DNA from: VRUE01 sp963817945
Lineage (GTDB): Bacteria > Actinomycetota > Thermoleophilia > Solirubrobacterales > 70-9
Length of the DNA stretch: 64,000 bases
Direction: 5' to 3'
Assembly (NCBI GenBank): GCA_963817945.1
Contig: CAWFQH010000001.1
Location: forward strand, 1-64,000
Part shown: positions 16,903-26,002 of the stretch, one piece after another
Numbering within the stretch: position 1 is the first letter of the stretch
Layout of the letters: each line of letters begins with the position of its first letter
Made by a program: the position numbers and the translations under genes
The notes under the pieces: generated by a model
The model's input: the letters and a program-made list of their open reading frames with translations, nothing else
Told to the model about the DNA's origin: nothing
Databases searched by the model: none

Positions 16903-17940
16903 CTAGCCGATGTAGATCGGGGTTCCTACTTCGACAAGGTCGTACAGCTCTTCGACGTCCGGAATCGACATCCGCACGCAGCCGTGCGAGGCGGCGGTTC
17001 CCAGCGAGGAGGTTTCTTCCGTGCCGTGGATGCCAGCCCCTTCGTAGATCCCCATCCAGCGCGCCTTCAGCGGGTTCGATGGGCCGGGCGGGATCGACTG
17101 GCCGGCGAGGCTGCCTGCCCAGTCCGATTCCGGCACGTTCCAGGTGGGGTTTTCCTGCTTGTCCTGAATCGCGTAGAGGCCTTCCGGCGTTTCCAACCCT
17201 TCCTGGCCGACCGCGACGGTGTAGGTCTCGGCCAGCTTCAGGTTCTTCCAGAAGCGCAGCGTGTAGGTGGCGCGCTCGAGGGTGAGGTAGGTCGGGTACT
17301 CCTCGGCAACCTCGTCGCCGGTCACCTCCGGCTTCACCGAGTTGGTTCGGGCGGCGATCGTGTGGTCGGCGTCGGCGTTCAACACTGCTGCGTTCAGCTG
17401 TTTGGTCAGCAGGTTGTCGCGCAGCTTGCGGCCGTACTCGGCGGGGGCGATTTCAAGCGATGCGCCCGAAGCGGCGACCGTGGCGTCCTGCGGCTCGCGG
17501 TCTATCTCAGCGGCGATCCGCCGCACGAAGCGGTTGACCGCCGGCTGCGAGTAGGTGACCTCGGCCGCAACCGTCTCATCTACGTCACCGCCAGTGACGT
17601 AGCGGACGACGCGCGAGGGAAGGCCGCCGTCGCGACTGACGTCGAGTGCCTCCTCGACCGCCGTCTCCAGGTCAGCGTGGACCTTCAGCCTCTCGCCCGG
17701 CAGGCGCCAGCTCTCGCCGTCGTAGCCGACCTTGAGCGAGTGGCGCAGCGGCGCCAGCAGTTGCCGGCGGACTGCGCGTTCAGCCTGGCCGGCGTCCATG
17801 CCGCCGACCTCGACGCCTCCGATCGTCACCCCCTCGGCGATCTTGTCGCTCTGGGAGCTGTCGTAGGCATAGGCACCCACCGCCCCGAGAAGGATCAGGG
17901 CCAGCGCAGTGGCGATCGCGATTTTTGTCTTTCTGCCCAT
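16903..17940 (-). CDS. L,D-transpeptidase with N-terminal PG-binding region
   Basis: 345 aa. One N-terminal membrane helix (about 7-26) is followed by a VanW/PG_binding_4-like region (IAEGVTIGGVEVGGM onward, to about residue 215) and a YkuD catalytic domain (about 225-345). The catalytic signature is visible as HGTEETSSLG followed by SHGCVRMS with active Cys321. Such enzymes make 3-3 cross-links in peptidoglycan or attach proteins to it on the outer face. Single gene; upstream is a 146-bp gap shared with the divergent folate gene. Confidence 0.9.
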   Translation of the reverse strand: MGRKTKIAIATALALILLGAVGAYAYDSSQSDKIAEGVTIGGVEVGGMDAGQAERAVRRQLLAPLRHSLKVGYDGESWRLPGERLKVHADLETAVEEALDVSRDGGLPSRVVRYVTGGDVDETVAAEVTYSQPAVNRFVRRIAAEIDREPQDATVAASGASLEIAPAEYGRKLRDNLLTKQLNAAVLNADADHTIAARTNSVKPEVTGDEVAEEYPTYLTLERATYTLRFWKNLKLAETYTVAVGQEGLETPEGLYAIQDKQENPTWNVPESDWAGSLAGQSIPPGPSNPLKARWMGIYEGAGIHGTEETSSLGTAASHGCVRMSIPDVEELYDLVEVGTPIYIG

Positions 17941-18086
17941 GACTCCCTTTTCCCGAAAGAACCTTCGGGCATTCCTCGGATGGAATCGTCGAAAAGTTTA
18001 GGCACACGGATCATTCGCTCGACCCGGCTCGCTCCCTGCAAAGGTGGATGCGACCAGGCCCGCCGGCGCCGGATATCGTTCGCTAG
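17941..18086. other. Divergent promoter gap
   Basis: 146 bp between the L,D-transpeptidase (minus) and the folate gene (plus). It must contain both promoters. I cannot assign -35/-10 boxes with confidence. Confidence 0.35.
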
Positions 18087-18800
18087 GTGCGCGCCAAGGA
18101 CGAGGTCCGCAGGGAGATCTGGAAAGCGATGGACCGCGAGGGCGTGTCGCGCTTCCCCGGCGCCGAGGGCCGCATCCCCAACTTCGCCGGGGCCAAACTC
18201 GCCGCCGAGAAGCTGGCCGGCAGCCGCGCCTGGCGACGGGCGCGGGCGATTAAGGCCAACCCGGACTCGCCGCAGACCCACGCGCGGCGCCTGGCGCTGG
18301 AGGAAGGGAAGACCGTGATCATGGCCGTGCCGCGCCTGCGCGACCCCCATCCCTTCCGGGTGCTGGAGCCCAAGCGGCTCTCGAAGGCGGCGAAAAAAGA
18401 GGCGGCGACGATCAAGGGCGCCCTCAAGCACGGCCGGGTCGTCGCGCTCGAAGAGCTGCCGGAGATCGACTTCGTCCTCTGCGGCTCGGTGGCCGTCAAC
18501 CTCAGCGGGGCGCGGATCGGCAAGGGCGGCGGCTACTCCGACCTCGAGTACGGGGTCTTGATCGACGCCGGCAAGATCGACGACCACACCACGGTGGCGA
18601 CCACCGTCCACCCGATCCAGATCGTGCGGCGCCACCTGATGGTGACGTCGCACGACCTTCCCGTCGACCTGATTGCCACTCCGCGTGCGGTGATCGAGGT
18701 CGAGCGCCAGTACGAGCGCCCGCGCGGCATCCTTTGGGACCACCTGCAGCCACCGCAAATCCGCGAGATTCCGATTCTGGAAAGGATGGGGTATGCCTGA
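18087..18800 (+). CDS. 5-formyltetrahydrofolate cyclo-ligase family protein
   Basis: 237 aa from GTG 18087. The C-terminal half has the 5-FCL signature region ARIGKGGGYSDLEYG and the N-terminus has the KDEVRREIW substrate-side helix. The PRLRDPHPFRVLEP segment and the length fit the MTHFS-domain-containing group rather than the shortest cyclo-ligases. It would convert 5-formyl-THF to methenyl-THF, or act on a related substrate. It overlaps the downstream hydrolase gene by 8 bp, so they share a transcript. Confidence 0.8.
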   Translation: MRAKDEVRREIWKAMDREGVSRFPGAEGRIPNFAGAKLAAEKLAGSRAWRRARAIKANPDSPQTHARRLALEEGKTVIMAVPRLRDPHPFRVLEPKRLSKAAKKEAATIKGALKHGRVVALEELPEIDFVLCGSVAVNLSGARIGKGGGYSDLEYGVLIDAGKIDDHTTVATTVHPIQIVRRHLMVTSHDLPVDLIATPRAVIEVERQYERPRGILWDHLQPPQIREIPILERMGYA

Positions 18801-19704
18801 ACTGACGACGACCGAGCCCCAGGTCTTCCCCGCGACCGATTACGGCAACCGCGATCCCGACTGGCTGCGGATCGATTGGCGCGAGCATTTGCACCGCGTG
18901 GACCTCCCCGGCGCCGAGGTCAACTACGCCGAGATCGGCGAGGGCGAACCGATCCTCTTCGTCCACGGGCTCGGCGGTTGCTGGCGAAACTGGCTGGAGA
19001 CCCTCCCCCACTTCGGCCGCAGCTACCGCGCCATCGCGCTCGACTTGCCGGGCTTCGGCGACAGCCCGATGCCTTCCTGGGACATCGACATGCCTGCCTA
19101 CGGTCAGCTCATCCATGACTTCTGCGAGAAGCTGGAACTGAACCGGGTTGCAGCGATCGTCGGCAACTCGATGGGCGGCTTCGTCTCGACCGAGGCGGTG
19201 ATCGAAGAGCCGTCGCGCTTCGACCGGCTCGTCCTTGTCTCAGCCGCTGGGATCAGCTTCGCCGAGGCTGAAGGGCGCCGCCTCGAAGCAGCGGTGAACA
19301 CCTTTGAGGCCGTCGTCCCTTTCCTCTCCGGTGCTCGCGAGTTCTGGCTGCGGCGACCGCGCACCCGCAACCTCGCCTTCGGTCGTGTCTTCCGCTACCC
19401 GAACCGGGTGCGACCCGAGCTACTGGCCGAGCAGATGGAGCCTGGGATCAGGGCGCCCGGGTTCGGCGAAGCGATCCGTGCGATCGGCGGCTACGACACC
19501 CGCCACCGCCTGCCGGAGATAGAAATTCCGACGATGGTGGTCTGGGGGCTGAGCGACCACATCGTTCCGGTCGAGGCGGCAATCGGCTACCACCGCCTGA
19601 TCGACGGCTCGCGGCTGGAGATCTTCGAGCGCACCGGCCACGTGCCGCAGATGGAGCGGCCCGCCCGCTTCAACCGGCTCGTCGAAGACTTCCTTGCCGA
19701 GTAG
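18793..19704 (+). CDS. Alpha/beta hydrolase
   Basis: 303 aa. Alpha/beta-hydrolase core with oxyanion-hole HGLGG (about residue 57), nucleophile elbow GNSMGG (Ser about 118), Asp in LSDHIVP and His in RTGHVPQ. The substrate cannot be told from sequence; the closest styles are haloalkane dehalogenase-like or meta-cleavage hydrolases. ATG 18793 lies inside the end of the folate gene. The stop codon touches an 18-bp inverted-repeat arm. Confidence 0.85.
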   Translation: MPELTTTEPQVFPATDYGNRDPDWLRIDWREHLHRVDLPGAEVNYAEIGEGEPILFVHGLGGCWRNWLETLPHFGRSYRAIALDLPGFGDSPMPSWDIDMPAYGQLIHDFCEKLELNRVAAIVGNSMGGFVSTEAVIEEPSRFDRLVLVSAAGISFAEAEGRRLEAAVNTFEAVVPFLSGAREFWLRRPRTRNLAFGRVFRYPNRVRPELLAEQMEPGIRAPGFGEAIRAIGGYDTRHRLPEIEIPTMVVWGLSDHIVPVEAAIGYHRLIDGSRLEIFERTGHVPQMERPARFNRLVEDFLAE

Positions 19705-19816
19705 GGGCTATCCCGGCAGGGATTCCACTTAACTTTTTCTGAATACAGCCTGCGACCGTCCGAGGTTGGATGCTCAGAAAAAGTACAAGACGTTCCACCC
19801 CTGCCGGGATAGCCCC
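19704..19816. repeat. Nested inverted repeat between convergent genes
   Basis: Perfect 18-bp arms (19704-19721 and 19799-19816) enclose a second 11-bp inverted repeat (ACTTTTTCTGA 19732-19742 with 19774-19784). It fills the gap between the hydrolase and ilvD stop codons. The U-run inside could make it a bidirectional terminator, but the double nesting and lower GC of the interior also suit a small palindromic element. Confidence 0.8.
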
Positions 19817-19822
19817 AGAGGG

Positions 19823-21517
19823 TCAGGCGGTCACCGCGCCGGCCGAAGCGGACGAGACAGATGCGGCGTACTTGGCCATCACGCCGGTCTTGTAGGTGGG
19901 CTCGGGCGCCTCGTACTCGGCGATGCGTTTGGCGATCTCCTCGTCGGAGAGGTCGACGTCGAGGCGGCGCGCCTCGACGTCGAAGCTGATCTCATCGCCC
20001 TCGCGAATCGCGGCGATGGGGCCCCCCTTGACCGCCTCCGGGGCGACGTGACCGGCCATCAGACCGCGGGTGGCACCGGAGAAGCGGCCGTCGGTGAGCA
20101 GGGCCACGTCCTCACCGAGACCCTCGCCGACGATCGCCGCGGTCACCTGCAGCATCTCCCTCATCCCAGGGCCGCCCGCCGGTCCCTCGTTACGGATGAC
20201 GACGATGTCCCCGGGTCGGATCTGCTGCGCCTTGACCGCCCGGAAGCAATCCTCCTCGGACTCGAAGACCCGGGCCGGACCGACCTGCTTGGTGCGCTCG
20301 GTTCCGGCCAGCTTGACTACCGCCCCCTCGGGCGCAATGTTGCCGTGCAGGATCGCCAGCCCGCCTTCGCGCTTGAGCGGGTCGGCTAGCGAGCGCACGA
20401 CTTCCTGTCCGGCCCGCTCCTCGGCCAGCGCGGCCTCCTCGCCGATCGTGCGGCCGCTGACGGTGATCGCCTCGCCGTGCAGGATCCCCGCCTGGGCAAG
20501 GCGCTGGAGGACGAGCGGCACGCCACCGGCGCGGTAGAGGTCGGTGGCGACGAAGCGGCCACCCGGCTTCAGGTCGGCCAAGAGCGGCGTGCGGCGGGAG
20601 ATCCGCTCGAAGTCCTCGATGTCCAACTCAACCCCGGCCTCGCGGGCGACGGCGAGAAGGTGCAGGACGACGTTGGTCGATCCGCCCGAGGCGCAGGCGC
20701 AGGCGATCGCGTTCTCCAGCGACTCGCGCGTGATCACGCGACTCGGCCGCAGATCGTCGGCGAGCACTTTCATCGCCAGCTCGCCGATCTTCTCGGCGAC
20801 CGTCTCCTTCTCGTCGTCTTCGGCGGGCACCATCGCCGAGCCGCCGGGGCTGATCCCGAGCGCCTCGAAGGCGCAAGCCATCGTGTTGGCGGTGAACTGG
20901 CCGCCGCAGGCGCCGGCGCCGGGGCTTGCAACCCCCTCCAGTTCGCGCAGTTCCTCGTCGCTCATGTCCCCAGCCGCATGGGCCCCGATCGCCTCGAAGA
21001 CGTCGAGGATGGTGACGTCGCGGTCGTGCCAGCGGCCGGGAGCAATCGAGCCGCCGTAGAGCATCAGCGAGGGAACGTCGAGCCGAGCCAGCGCCATCAC
21101 GCAACCGGGGATGGTCTTGTCGCAGGCAGAGAGGGCGACGATCGCGTCGAACTGGTAGCCCCGTGCGGTCAGCTCGATCGAGTCGGCGATCACCTCGCGG
21201 CTGACCAGCGAGGTCTTCATCCCCTCGGTGCCCATCGTGATCCCGTCGGAGATGGCGATGGTGTTGAACTCCATCGGGGTGCCGCCGGCGGCGCGCACTC
21301 CCTCTTTGATGTGCTCGGCGAGGCCGCGCAGGTGATAGTTGCAGGGCATCGCCTCGATCCAGGTGTTGGCGATCCCGATAGTCGGCCGGCTCAGGGCATC
21401 GTCGTCGAAGCCGATCCCCTTCATGTAGGCGCGGGCCGCCGCCCGGTCCGGTCCGTCGAAGACGACGCTCGAGCGTGGGCGCGGCAACTTGGTCGAGGTG
21501 GCGCCGTTGGAGCTCAT
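19823..21517 (-). CDS. ilvD: Dihydroxy-acid dehydratase
   Basis: 564 aa, full length. Converts 2,3-dihydroxy-3-methylvalerate and 2,3-dihydroxyisovalerate to the 2-oxo acids in isoleucine and valine synthesis. The three cluster Cys are C59 (MPCNYH), C132 (SACDKTIPG) and C204 (GACGGQF), the pattern of the [2Fe-2S] IlvD/EDD group. ISDGITMGTEGM and the C-terminal DGRFSGATRG are also present. Single gene here, away from ilvBNC. Convergent with the hydrolase. Confidence 0.96.
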   Translation of the reverse strand: MSSNGATSTKLPRPRSSVVFDGPDRAAARAYMKGIGFDDDALSRPTIGIANTWIEAMPCNYHLRGLAEHIKEGVRAAGGTPMEFNTIAISDGITMGTEGMKTSLVSREVIADSIELTARGYQFDAIVALSACDKTIPGCVMALARLDVPSLMLYGGSIAPGRWHDRDVTILDVFEAIGAHAAGDMSDEELRELEGVASPGAGACGGQFTANTMACAFEALGISPGGSAMVPAEDDEKETVAEKIGELAMKVLADDLRPSRVITRESLENAIACACASGGSTNVVLHLLAVAREAGVELDIEDFERISRRTPLLADLKPGGRFVATDLYRAGGVPLVLQRLAQAGILHGEAITVSGRTIGEEAALAEERAGQEVVRSLADPLKREGGLAILHGNIAPEGAVVKLAGTERTKQVGPARVFESEEDCFRAVKAQQIRPGDIVVIRNEGPAGGPGMREMLQVTAAIVGEGLGEDVALLTDGRFSGATRGLMAGHVAPEAVKGGPIAAIREGDEISFDVEARRLDVDLSDEEIAKRIAEYEAPEPTYKTGVMAKYAASVSSASAGAVTA

Positions 21518-21598
21518 GACTGGAATCTACTGCGACGCCTCGACCGCGGCGGAGCAAGTGAAATAAGTAACGCTGGAGTCGCTGATGGGTAAGCATCG

Positions 21599-21937
21599 AT
21601 GATGCGCGCCATTGCCGTTGCCGCCTACGTCGTCGCGACGGTCATGGTGATCGTGTCGCTGAACGCCGATGCGCAGAACTACCGGCTCGCATACACGGTC
21701 TGGCCGGCAGCATCTCTGACCTTGGGGTGGCTTACGCGTCGCGCCACGGCGGCGCTTCTGCCGCTGATCGCCCTCCCGATCGCCGTACCATTCGGCTTCG
21801 CGGAGGAGTGGCTCGGCAGCGACGCGCCGATGGTCTGGTGGATCGTGCTGTTCGCGTCCCCCATCGCGGTAGCGGCCGCGCTCGCCGGCCTCAGCGGGCG
21901 AGCCCTTTTCGAGCGCTTTCGCGCGTCGCACCGCTAG
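21599..21937 (+). CDS. Small membrane protein of unknown function
   Basis: 112 aa starting MMRAIAVAAYV. Four hydrophobic segments (about residues 5-22, 35-48, 52-68 and 80-98) alternate with short charged loops. The reading frame shows normal high-GC third-position bias, and the stop overlaps the thiD stop by 4 bp in a convergent arrangement. No family is recognised. Moderately sure that it is real. Confidence 0.55.
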   Translation: MMRAIAVAAYVVATVMVIVSLNADAQNYRLAYTVWPAASLTLGWLTRRATAALLPLIALPIAVPFGFAEEWLGSDAPMVWWIVLFASPIAVAAALAGLSGRALFERFRASHR

Positions 21938-22722
21938 TCGTAGTCGACGATTTTGAGTGCGTCGACCGGGCCCGCACCCTTGCCGATGCCGCGCAGGCCA
22001 GCGCCGATCGCTGCGGAGGCCACCTGGCGCGCGTTTCGCGCCGCGTCGAGCGGGCTCAGCCCGCGGGCTAGGTAGGCCGCCACTGCGGAGGAGTGGGTAC
22101 ACCCGGAGCCGTGCGAAGCCCCATCCGGATGGCGCTCCCCCTCGATCGCGACGGCCTCGACGCCGTCGAAGAAGAAGTCGATGCCCTGGTCGCTGTGGCC
22201 GCCGGTGACGATGACCGCCCGCGGCCCGAGCGCCAGCACCTCGCGGGCGAGGTCCTCCTGTGACTCGCCCTCCTCCCCACCGGTCAGCGCCCGCGCCTCC
22301 GGGATGTTGGGGGTGACGATGGTCGCTAGCGGCAGCAACCGCTCGACCAAGGCCCGGCGGGCCACCTCATCGAGGAGGACGGCGCCACTCTCGGCGACCA
22401 TCACGGGATCGACGACGACAGGGGCCTCGGCGACCAGGGCCAGTGCCTCGACCACGGCCTCGACCGTCTCCGCGGTGCCGAGCATGCCGATCTTGACCGC
22501 GTCGACCCCGATGTCCTCGGCGACCGCGCGGACCTGAGCGACGATCGTCGCCGGCGGGATCGCTTCCACCGCGCTGACGCCGACGGTGTTCTGCGCCGTG
22601 ACGGCGGTTATCGCGGTCATCCCATGCACGCCGCACCGGGCGAACGCCTTCAAGTCCGCCTGGATGCCGGCGCCGCCCCCGGAGTCCGAGCCGGCGATTG
22701 AGAGGACTGCGGGAACGCTCAT
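21934..22722 (-). CDS. thiD: Hydroxymethylpyrimidine/phosphomethylpyrimidine kinase
   Basis: 262 aa from ATG 22722; a GTG three codons upstream is also possible. Ribokinase-fold ThiD: N-terminal AGSDSGGGAGIQADLK, KIGMLG, DPVMV and the anion-hole region SHGSGCTHSSA near the C-terminus. It phosphorylates HMP and HMP-P for thiamine synthesis. No other thi genes are adjacent and no TPP riboswitch is evident in the short gap to the next gene. Confidence 0.93.
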   Translation of the reverse strand: MSVPAVLSIAGSDSGGGAGIQADLKAFARCGVHGMTAITAVTAQNTVGVSAVEAIPPATIVAQVRAVAEDIGVDAVKIGMLGTAETVEAVVEALALVAEAPVVVDPVMVAESGAVLLDEVARRALVERLLPLATIVTPNIPEARALTGGEEGESQEDLAREVLALGPRAVIVTGGHSDQGIDFFFDGVEAVAIEGERHPDGASHGSGCTHSSAVAAYLARGLSPLDAARNARQVASAAIGAGLRGIGKGAGPVDALKIVDYD

Positions 22723-22744
22723 CGCGGTCACCCTAAACGGGAGC

Positions 22745-22780
22745 GATTGAGGGTGTGGTCAAGCGCCACACCCGTCAATC
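22745..22780 (-). terminator. Hairpin at the 3' end of dprA
   Basis: GATTGA plus GGGTGTGG (22745-22758) pairs with CCACACCC and TCAATC (22766-22780, one bulged base) around a 7-nt loop that contains the dprA stop codon. There is no T-run, so it may be a processing or repeat hairpin rather than a classic terminator. Confidence 0.5.
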
Positions 22781-23895
22781 GGGGGCATCAGGGTGGTGCG
22801 TGTGTAGAGGCCCAGCATCGAGCAGGAGACGTAACCGCTGGTCTCGAGGTCGGCTAGCGCCGCGGCCACATCGCCGCCGGTCAGGCCGATGGCGGCGGCG
22901 ACTGCGTCGCAGGTCTCGGCGCCACCCTCGACCGCCGCCAGGACCGCCAGCGACAACCGATCCACGGTTGGTCCGATCCGACCTAGTCGCTTCGCACCCG
23001 GTCCCAACATCGCGTCGAGCACGTCCTGCGCGTCGCGCACGAGGCAGGCACCGCTGGCGAGCAGCTTGTGCGGGCCGGCGGAGAGGCGGGATCCGACCGG
23101 TCCCGGCACGGCGCCGAGGTCGCGGCCCAGGTCAGCGGCAAGGTCGGCGGTGATCAGCGAGCCCGAGCGCTCGGCGGCCTCGACGACGATTGTCATCCCG
23201 GCCAACGCGGCCATGATTCGGTTGCGGGCGGGAAAGCTCCAGCGCCACGCGCTGGTGCCTGGCGCCAGCTCCGAGAGGACGAGCCCGCATTCGCCGATCT
23301 GCCTCCAGAGCGATCGGTGGGCGGCCGGATAGGCGAGATCGGGCCCGCAGCCAAGCACGGCGACGGTCCGCCCCGCTTCGAGGGCCCCGCGGTGGGCGCA
23401 CGAGTCGACGCCGAAGGCGAGACCGCTGACGACGAGCAGCCCGGCGGCTGCCAGTTCGCGGCCGAGGCCGCGGGCCACCTCGCGGCCGTAGCTGGAGGCG
23501 CGCCTGGAGCCGACCACAGTCACCGCGTCGCTCGGCAACAACTCCGCCAACAACACCGGATCCCCCCTTCCGATCAGGGCCCAGGGCGCGTCGGCGGCGT
23601 CGCGCAGCCCCTCCGGGAAGAGCTCGTGATGGCGGCAGCAGGCCCAGCATCCGGCGGCGTCCAGCTCTTCCCGGAGGCGGCGCTCGGGAACGGCCTCGAT
23701 CTGCGCCAGAACCTGTTCGGCCACGTTCGGTGCGGCAACGATGGCGAGGTCCTCGTTGGAGAGGCGCAGCAGCTCGGGCGAACGCGACCCCGGTGCGCCA
23801 GTGGCGATCTTCTCGATGTACGGAGCAAGATGGGCGAGCAGGCGGGAGCGCCGCAGGCAACCGGCGCAGGCGCGTGGCGCGGCAGCACTAACCAC
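22759..23895 (-). CDS. dprA: DNA-processing protein DprA
   Basis: 378 aa from GTG 23895, which has GGAGG upstream and overlaps the comM stop by 8 bp. The N-terminal part has a Cys-rich CAGCL/CWACC region, then the Rossmann core: TVVGSRRASSYG, VSGLAFGVDSCAHRGAL, GCGPDLAYP and ERSGSLITADLA. A C-terminal winged-helix-like domain (about 305-370) completes it. DprA loads RecA on incoming single-stranded DNA in transformation. Together with comM it forms the usual actinobacterial comM-dprA pair. Confidence 0.92.
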   Translation of the reverse strand: MVSAAAPRACAGCLRRSRLLAHLAPYIEKIATGAPGSRSPELLRLSNEDLAIVAAPNVAEQVLAQIEAVPERRLREELDAAGCWACCRHHELFPEGLRDAADAPWALIGRGDPVLLAELLPSDAVTVVGSRRASSYGREVARGLGRELAAAGLLVVSGLAFGVDSCAHRGALEAGRTVAVLGCGPDLAYPAAHRSLWRQIGECGLVLSELAPGTSAWRWSFPARNRIMAALAGMTIVVEAAERSGSLITADLAADLGRDLGAVPGPVGSRLSAGPHKLLASGACLVRDAQDVLDAMLGPGAKRLGRIGPTVDRLSLAVLAAVEGGAETCDAVAAAIGLTGGDVAAALADLETSGYVSCSMLGLYTRTTLMPPIDGCGA

Positions 23896-25384
23896 GATCC
23901 CTCCGGCGCAACTGCAGTGCCTGTGCAATCTGCTCGCGTTCGATCGCGCCTGCCCCGGCCAGGTCGGCGACCGTGCGAGCCACGCGCAGTACGCGGTCGT
24001 GCGCGCGACCACTGAGCCGCTGCCGTGCGTAGGACTCGGCCAGGAGCGCCGCGGCATCGTCGCTGAGCGGGCAGCGGCGGACCTCAGCCGGAGTCATCTC
24101 CGCATTGCAGCGCCCCTCCCCAAGGCGCTCTTCCTGCAGTTCCCGGGCCGTGGCAACCCGCTCGCGGACCGCGTCCGAGGACTCGCCAGGAGGTCCCCCG
24201 ATCTCCGCCGCGCTCGGCTGGCGGATCGCAGCGAGGATGTCGATGCGATCGGCCAGCGCGCCGCTAAGTCGCCCCTGGTAACGACGTACGTCAAGCGGCG
24301 CACAAGTGCACTCCGGATCACTCTCCCCCCTGCCGCAGGGACAGGGGTTTGCGGCCGCGACCAAGGCAAAGCGGCACGGTAGGCGGCTGTTCGCGCCGGC
24401 GCGGGCGATCGTGATCCAACCGGTCTCGATCGGGGCCCGCAGCGCCTCCAGCGTGTCTCGCCGAAACTCGCAGAGCTCGTCGAGGAAAAGCACGCCGCGG
24501 TGGGCCAGGGTCGCCTCTCCCGCTCGCGGCGGGTTACCACCCCCGACTAGACCGGCGGCGCTGATTGTGTGGTGGGGTGAGCGGAAGGGCCGTCCGCCGG
24601 CGAGGCGGGTCTCGAGCCGACCACAGGCGCTGGCGACGCGCGCCGCCTCCAAAGCCTCTGTCGGCGCGAGGGGCGGCAGGATCGAAGGGAACCGACTGGC
24701 CGCAAGCGACTTACCGGCGCCCGGCGGTCCGACCATGAGCAGACTGTGCCCGCCCGCCGCCGCCACCTCGAGCGCGTGGCGCAGGTGCGGCTGGCCGCGC
24801 AGGTCGGCCAGGTCCGGGCCGCCCTCTTCCGGTACGAGCGGAAGCGCCAGCGACTGAGGCCGCGTGGGCGCACGCCCGCCTTTGGCAAGGTCGACGACCT
24901 CCCCTAGCGCCGCCAGCGGAATCACGTCGATCTCGCCCACCAGAGCGGCCTCCGGGCCGTTCTCCGCCGGTACGACGATCGCCTCCGCGCCGCCCTCCCG
25001 CGCCGCCTCCGCGATCGCGAGCACGCCGGGCACCGGCCGGACAGCGCCGTCGAGCGCCAGCTCTCCGACCATCGCCAGCCTCGGCAGGGCCTCCCACTCC
25101 AACTGGCCGGAGGCAACCAGCAGGGCCACGGCGATCGGCAGGTCGAGGCCCGGCCCTGCCTTGCGCAGGCTGGCTGGGGCGAGACTGGCGACGATACGTT
25201 GCAAGGGGAAGTCGAAACCGCAGTTGGCGAGAGCTGAGCGGACGCGCTCGCGAGCCTCTCTGACCGCAGCGTCCGGAAGCCCGACGACCGCGAAGGCGGG
25301 CAAGCCCCGGTGCACGTCTACCTCGACCCGAACGGCGCGGGCGGCGATGCCATCGAGGGTGAAAGTCCGCGCCGTGGCAAGCAT
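23888..25384 (-). CDS. comM: ComM/YifB Mg-chelatase-like AAA+ ATPase
   Basis: 498 aa from ATG 25384 (MLATARTFTLDG). N-terminal Lon-like S5 fold domain with GLPDAAVREARERVRSAL, then AAA+ core: Walker A GPPGAGKS, Walker B region GVLFLDEL, the zinc/MCM-like ANPCPCG and C-terminal Mg_chelatase_C with RLSGRAHDR. ComM is a branch-migration helicase that promotes integration of transformed DNA. It overlaps dprA and is divergent from yraN. Confidence 0.94.
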   Translation of the reverse strand: MLATARTFTLDGIAARAVRVEVDVHRGLPAFAVVGLPDAAVREARERVRSALANCGFDFPLQRIVASLAPASLRKAGPGLDLPIAVALLVASGQLEWEALPRLAMVGELALDGAVRPVPGVLAIAEAAREGGAEAIVVPAENGPEAALVGEIDVIPLAALGEVVDLAKGGRAPTRPQSLALPLVPEEGGPDLADLRGQPHLRHALEVAAAGGHSLLMVGPPGAGKSLAASRFPSILPPLAPTEALEAARVASACGRLETRLAGGRPFRSPHHTISAAGLVGGGNPPRAGEATLAHRGVLFLDELCEFRRDTLEALRAPIETGWITIARAGANSRLPCRFALVAAANPCPCGRGESDPECTCAPLDVRRYQGRLSGALADRIDILAAIRQPSAAEIGGPPGESSDAVRERVATARELQEERLGEGRCNAEMTPAEVRRCPLSDDAAALLAESYARQRLSGRAHDRVLRVARTVADLAGAGAIEREQIAQALQLRRRDRG

Positions 25385-25496
25385 GCGGGGCAGGCTCGCG
25401 CGGACCGGCGCACGCGTGGTGCGCCAAATGAAAATTGTCTGGGCCAAATTTGTGCCCGAAGGCCAGCGGGCGCCGTGTGCCTTACCTTCGGCGCCG

Positions 25497-25874
25497 ATGA
25501 CCGCGACTCGTCAGCGCATCGGCAGGGCCGCCGAGGACCTTGTCGCGGCGCACCTCGCCGAAGTCGGCTGGGAGATCGTTGAGCGCAACGCCCGCACCCG
25601 CTACGGCGAGCTCGACATCGTCGCGCTCGACGGCTCGACGCTCGTTTTCGTCGAGGTAAAGGCCGCCCGGCGGGACTCCCGCTTCGGCCCGGAGCGCCCG
25701 GTCCACGCAATTGACTTCCGCAAGCAGCGCCGCATCCGCCGCCTCGCCACCGCCTGGATGGGCGAGCGCCGTGACCGGCCCCGCTATGCAGCCATCCGCT
25801 TCGACGCAGTCGGCGTGACGTTCAATCGAATCGAGGAGGTGACGGACTACGAGCACCTGAGAGGGGCTTTCTAA
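25497..25874 (+). CDS. yraN: YraN/UPF0102 family nuclease-like protein
   Basis: 125 aa from ATG 25497. The restriction-endonuclease-like core is clear: GRAAEDLVAAHL, GELDIVALDG and FVEVKAARR (the D-(x)n-EVK motif), then RKQRRIRRLA. The family is widespread and often near rnhB, as here, but its role is not settled. The 112-bp gap to comM must hold both divergent promoters. Confidence 0.92.
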   Translation: MTATRQRIGRAAEDLVAAHLAEVGWEIVERNARTRYGELDIVALDGSTLVFVEVKAARRDSRFGPERPVHAIDFRKQRRIRRLATAWMGERRDRPRYAAIRFDAVGVTFNRIEEVTDYEHLRGAF

Positions 25875-25877
25875 GTC

Positions 25878-26002
25878 GCGTGACGTGCGTGGCCAAGCAG
25901 ATCAAGGACGCAGGAAGGCCGTCAAGGGAGCGCACATTCAGTGCGTGACCCGCAGGCGGCCGACCGAGGACGCCGATATGCGCCGCGCCACGCGCGTCAC
26001 GC
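25878..26002. repeat. Intergenic inverted-repeat element, copy 3
   Basis: Arms 25878-25893 and 25987-26002 match in 15 of 16 bases. The left interior has CAAGCAGATCAAGGACGCAG, the right interior CGGCCGACCGAGGACGCCG, both shared with the copies at 11759 and 13976. The right arm covers the rnhB stop codon (25997-25999); the left arm begins 4 bp after the yraN stop. Confidence 0.85.
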
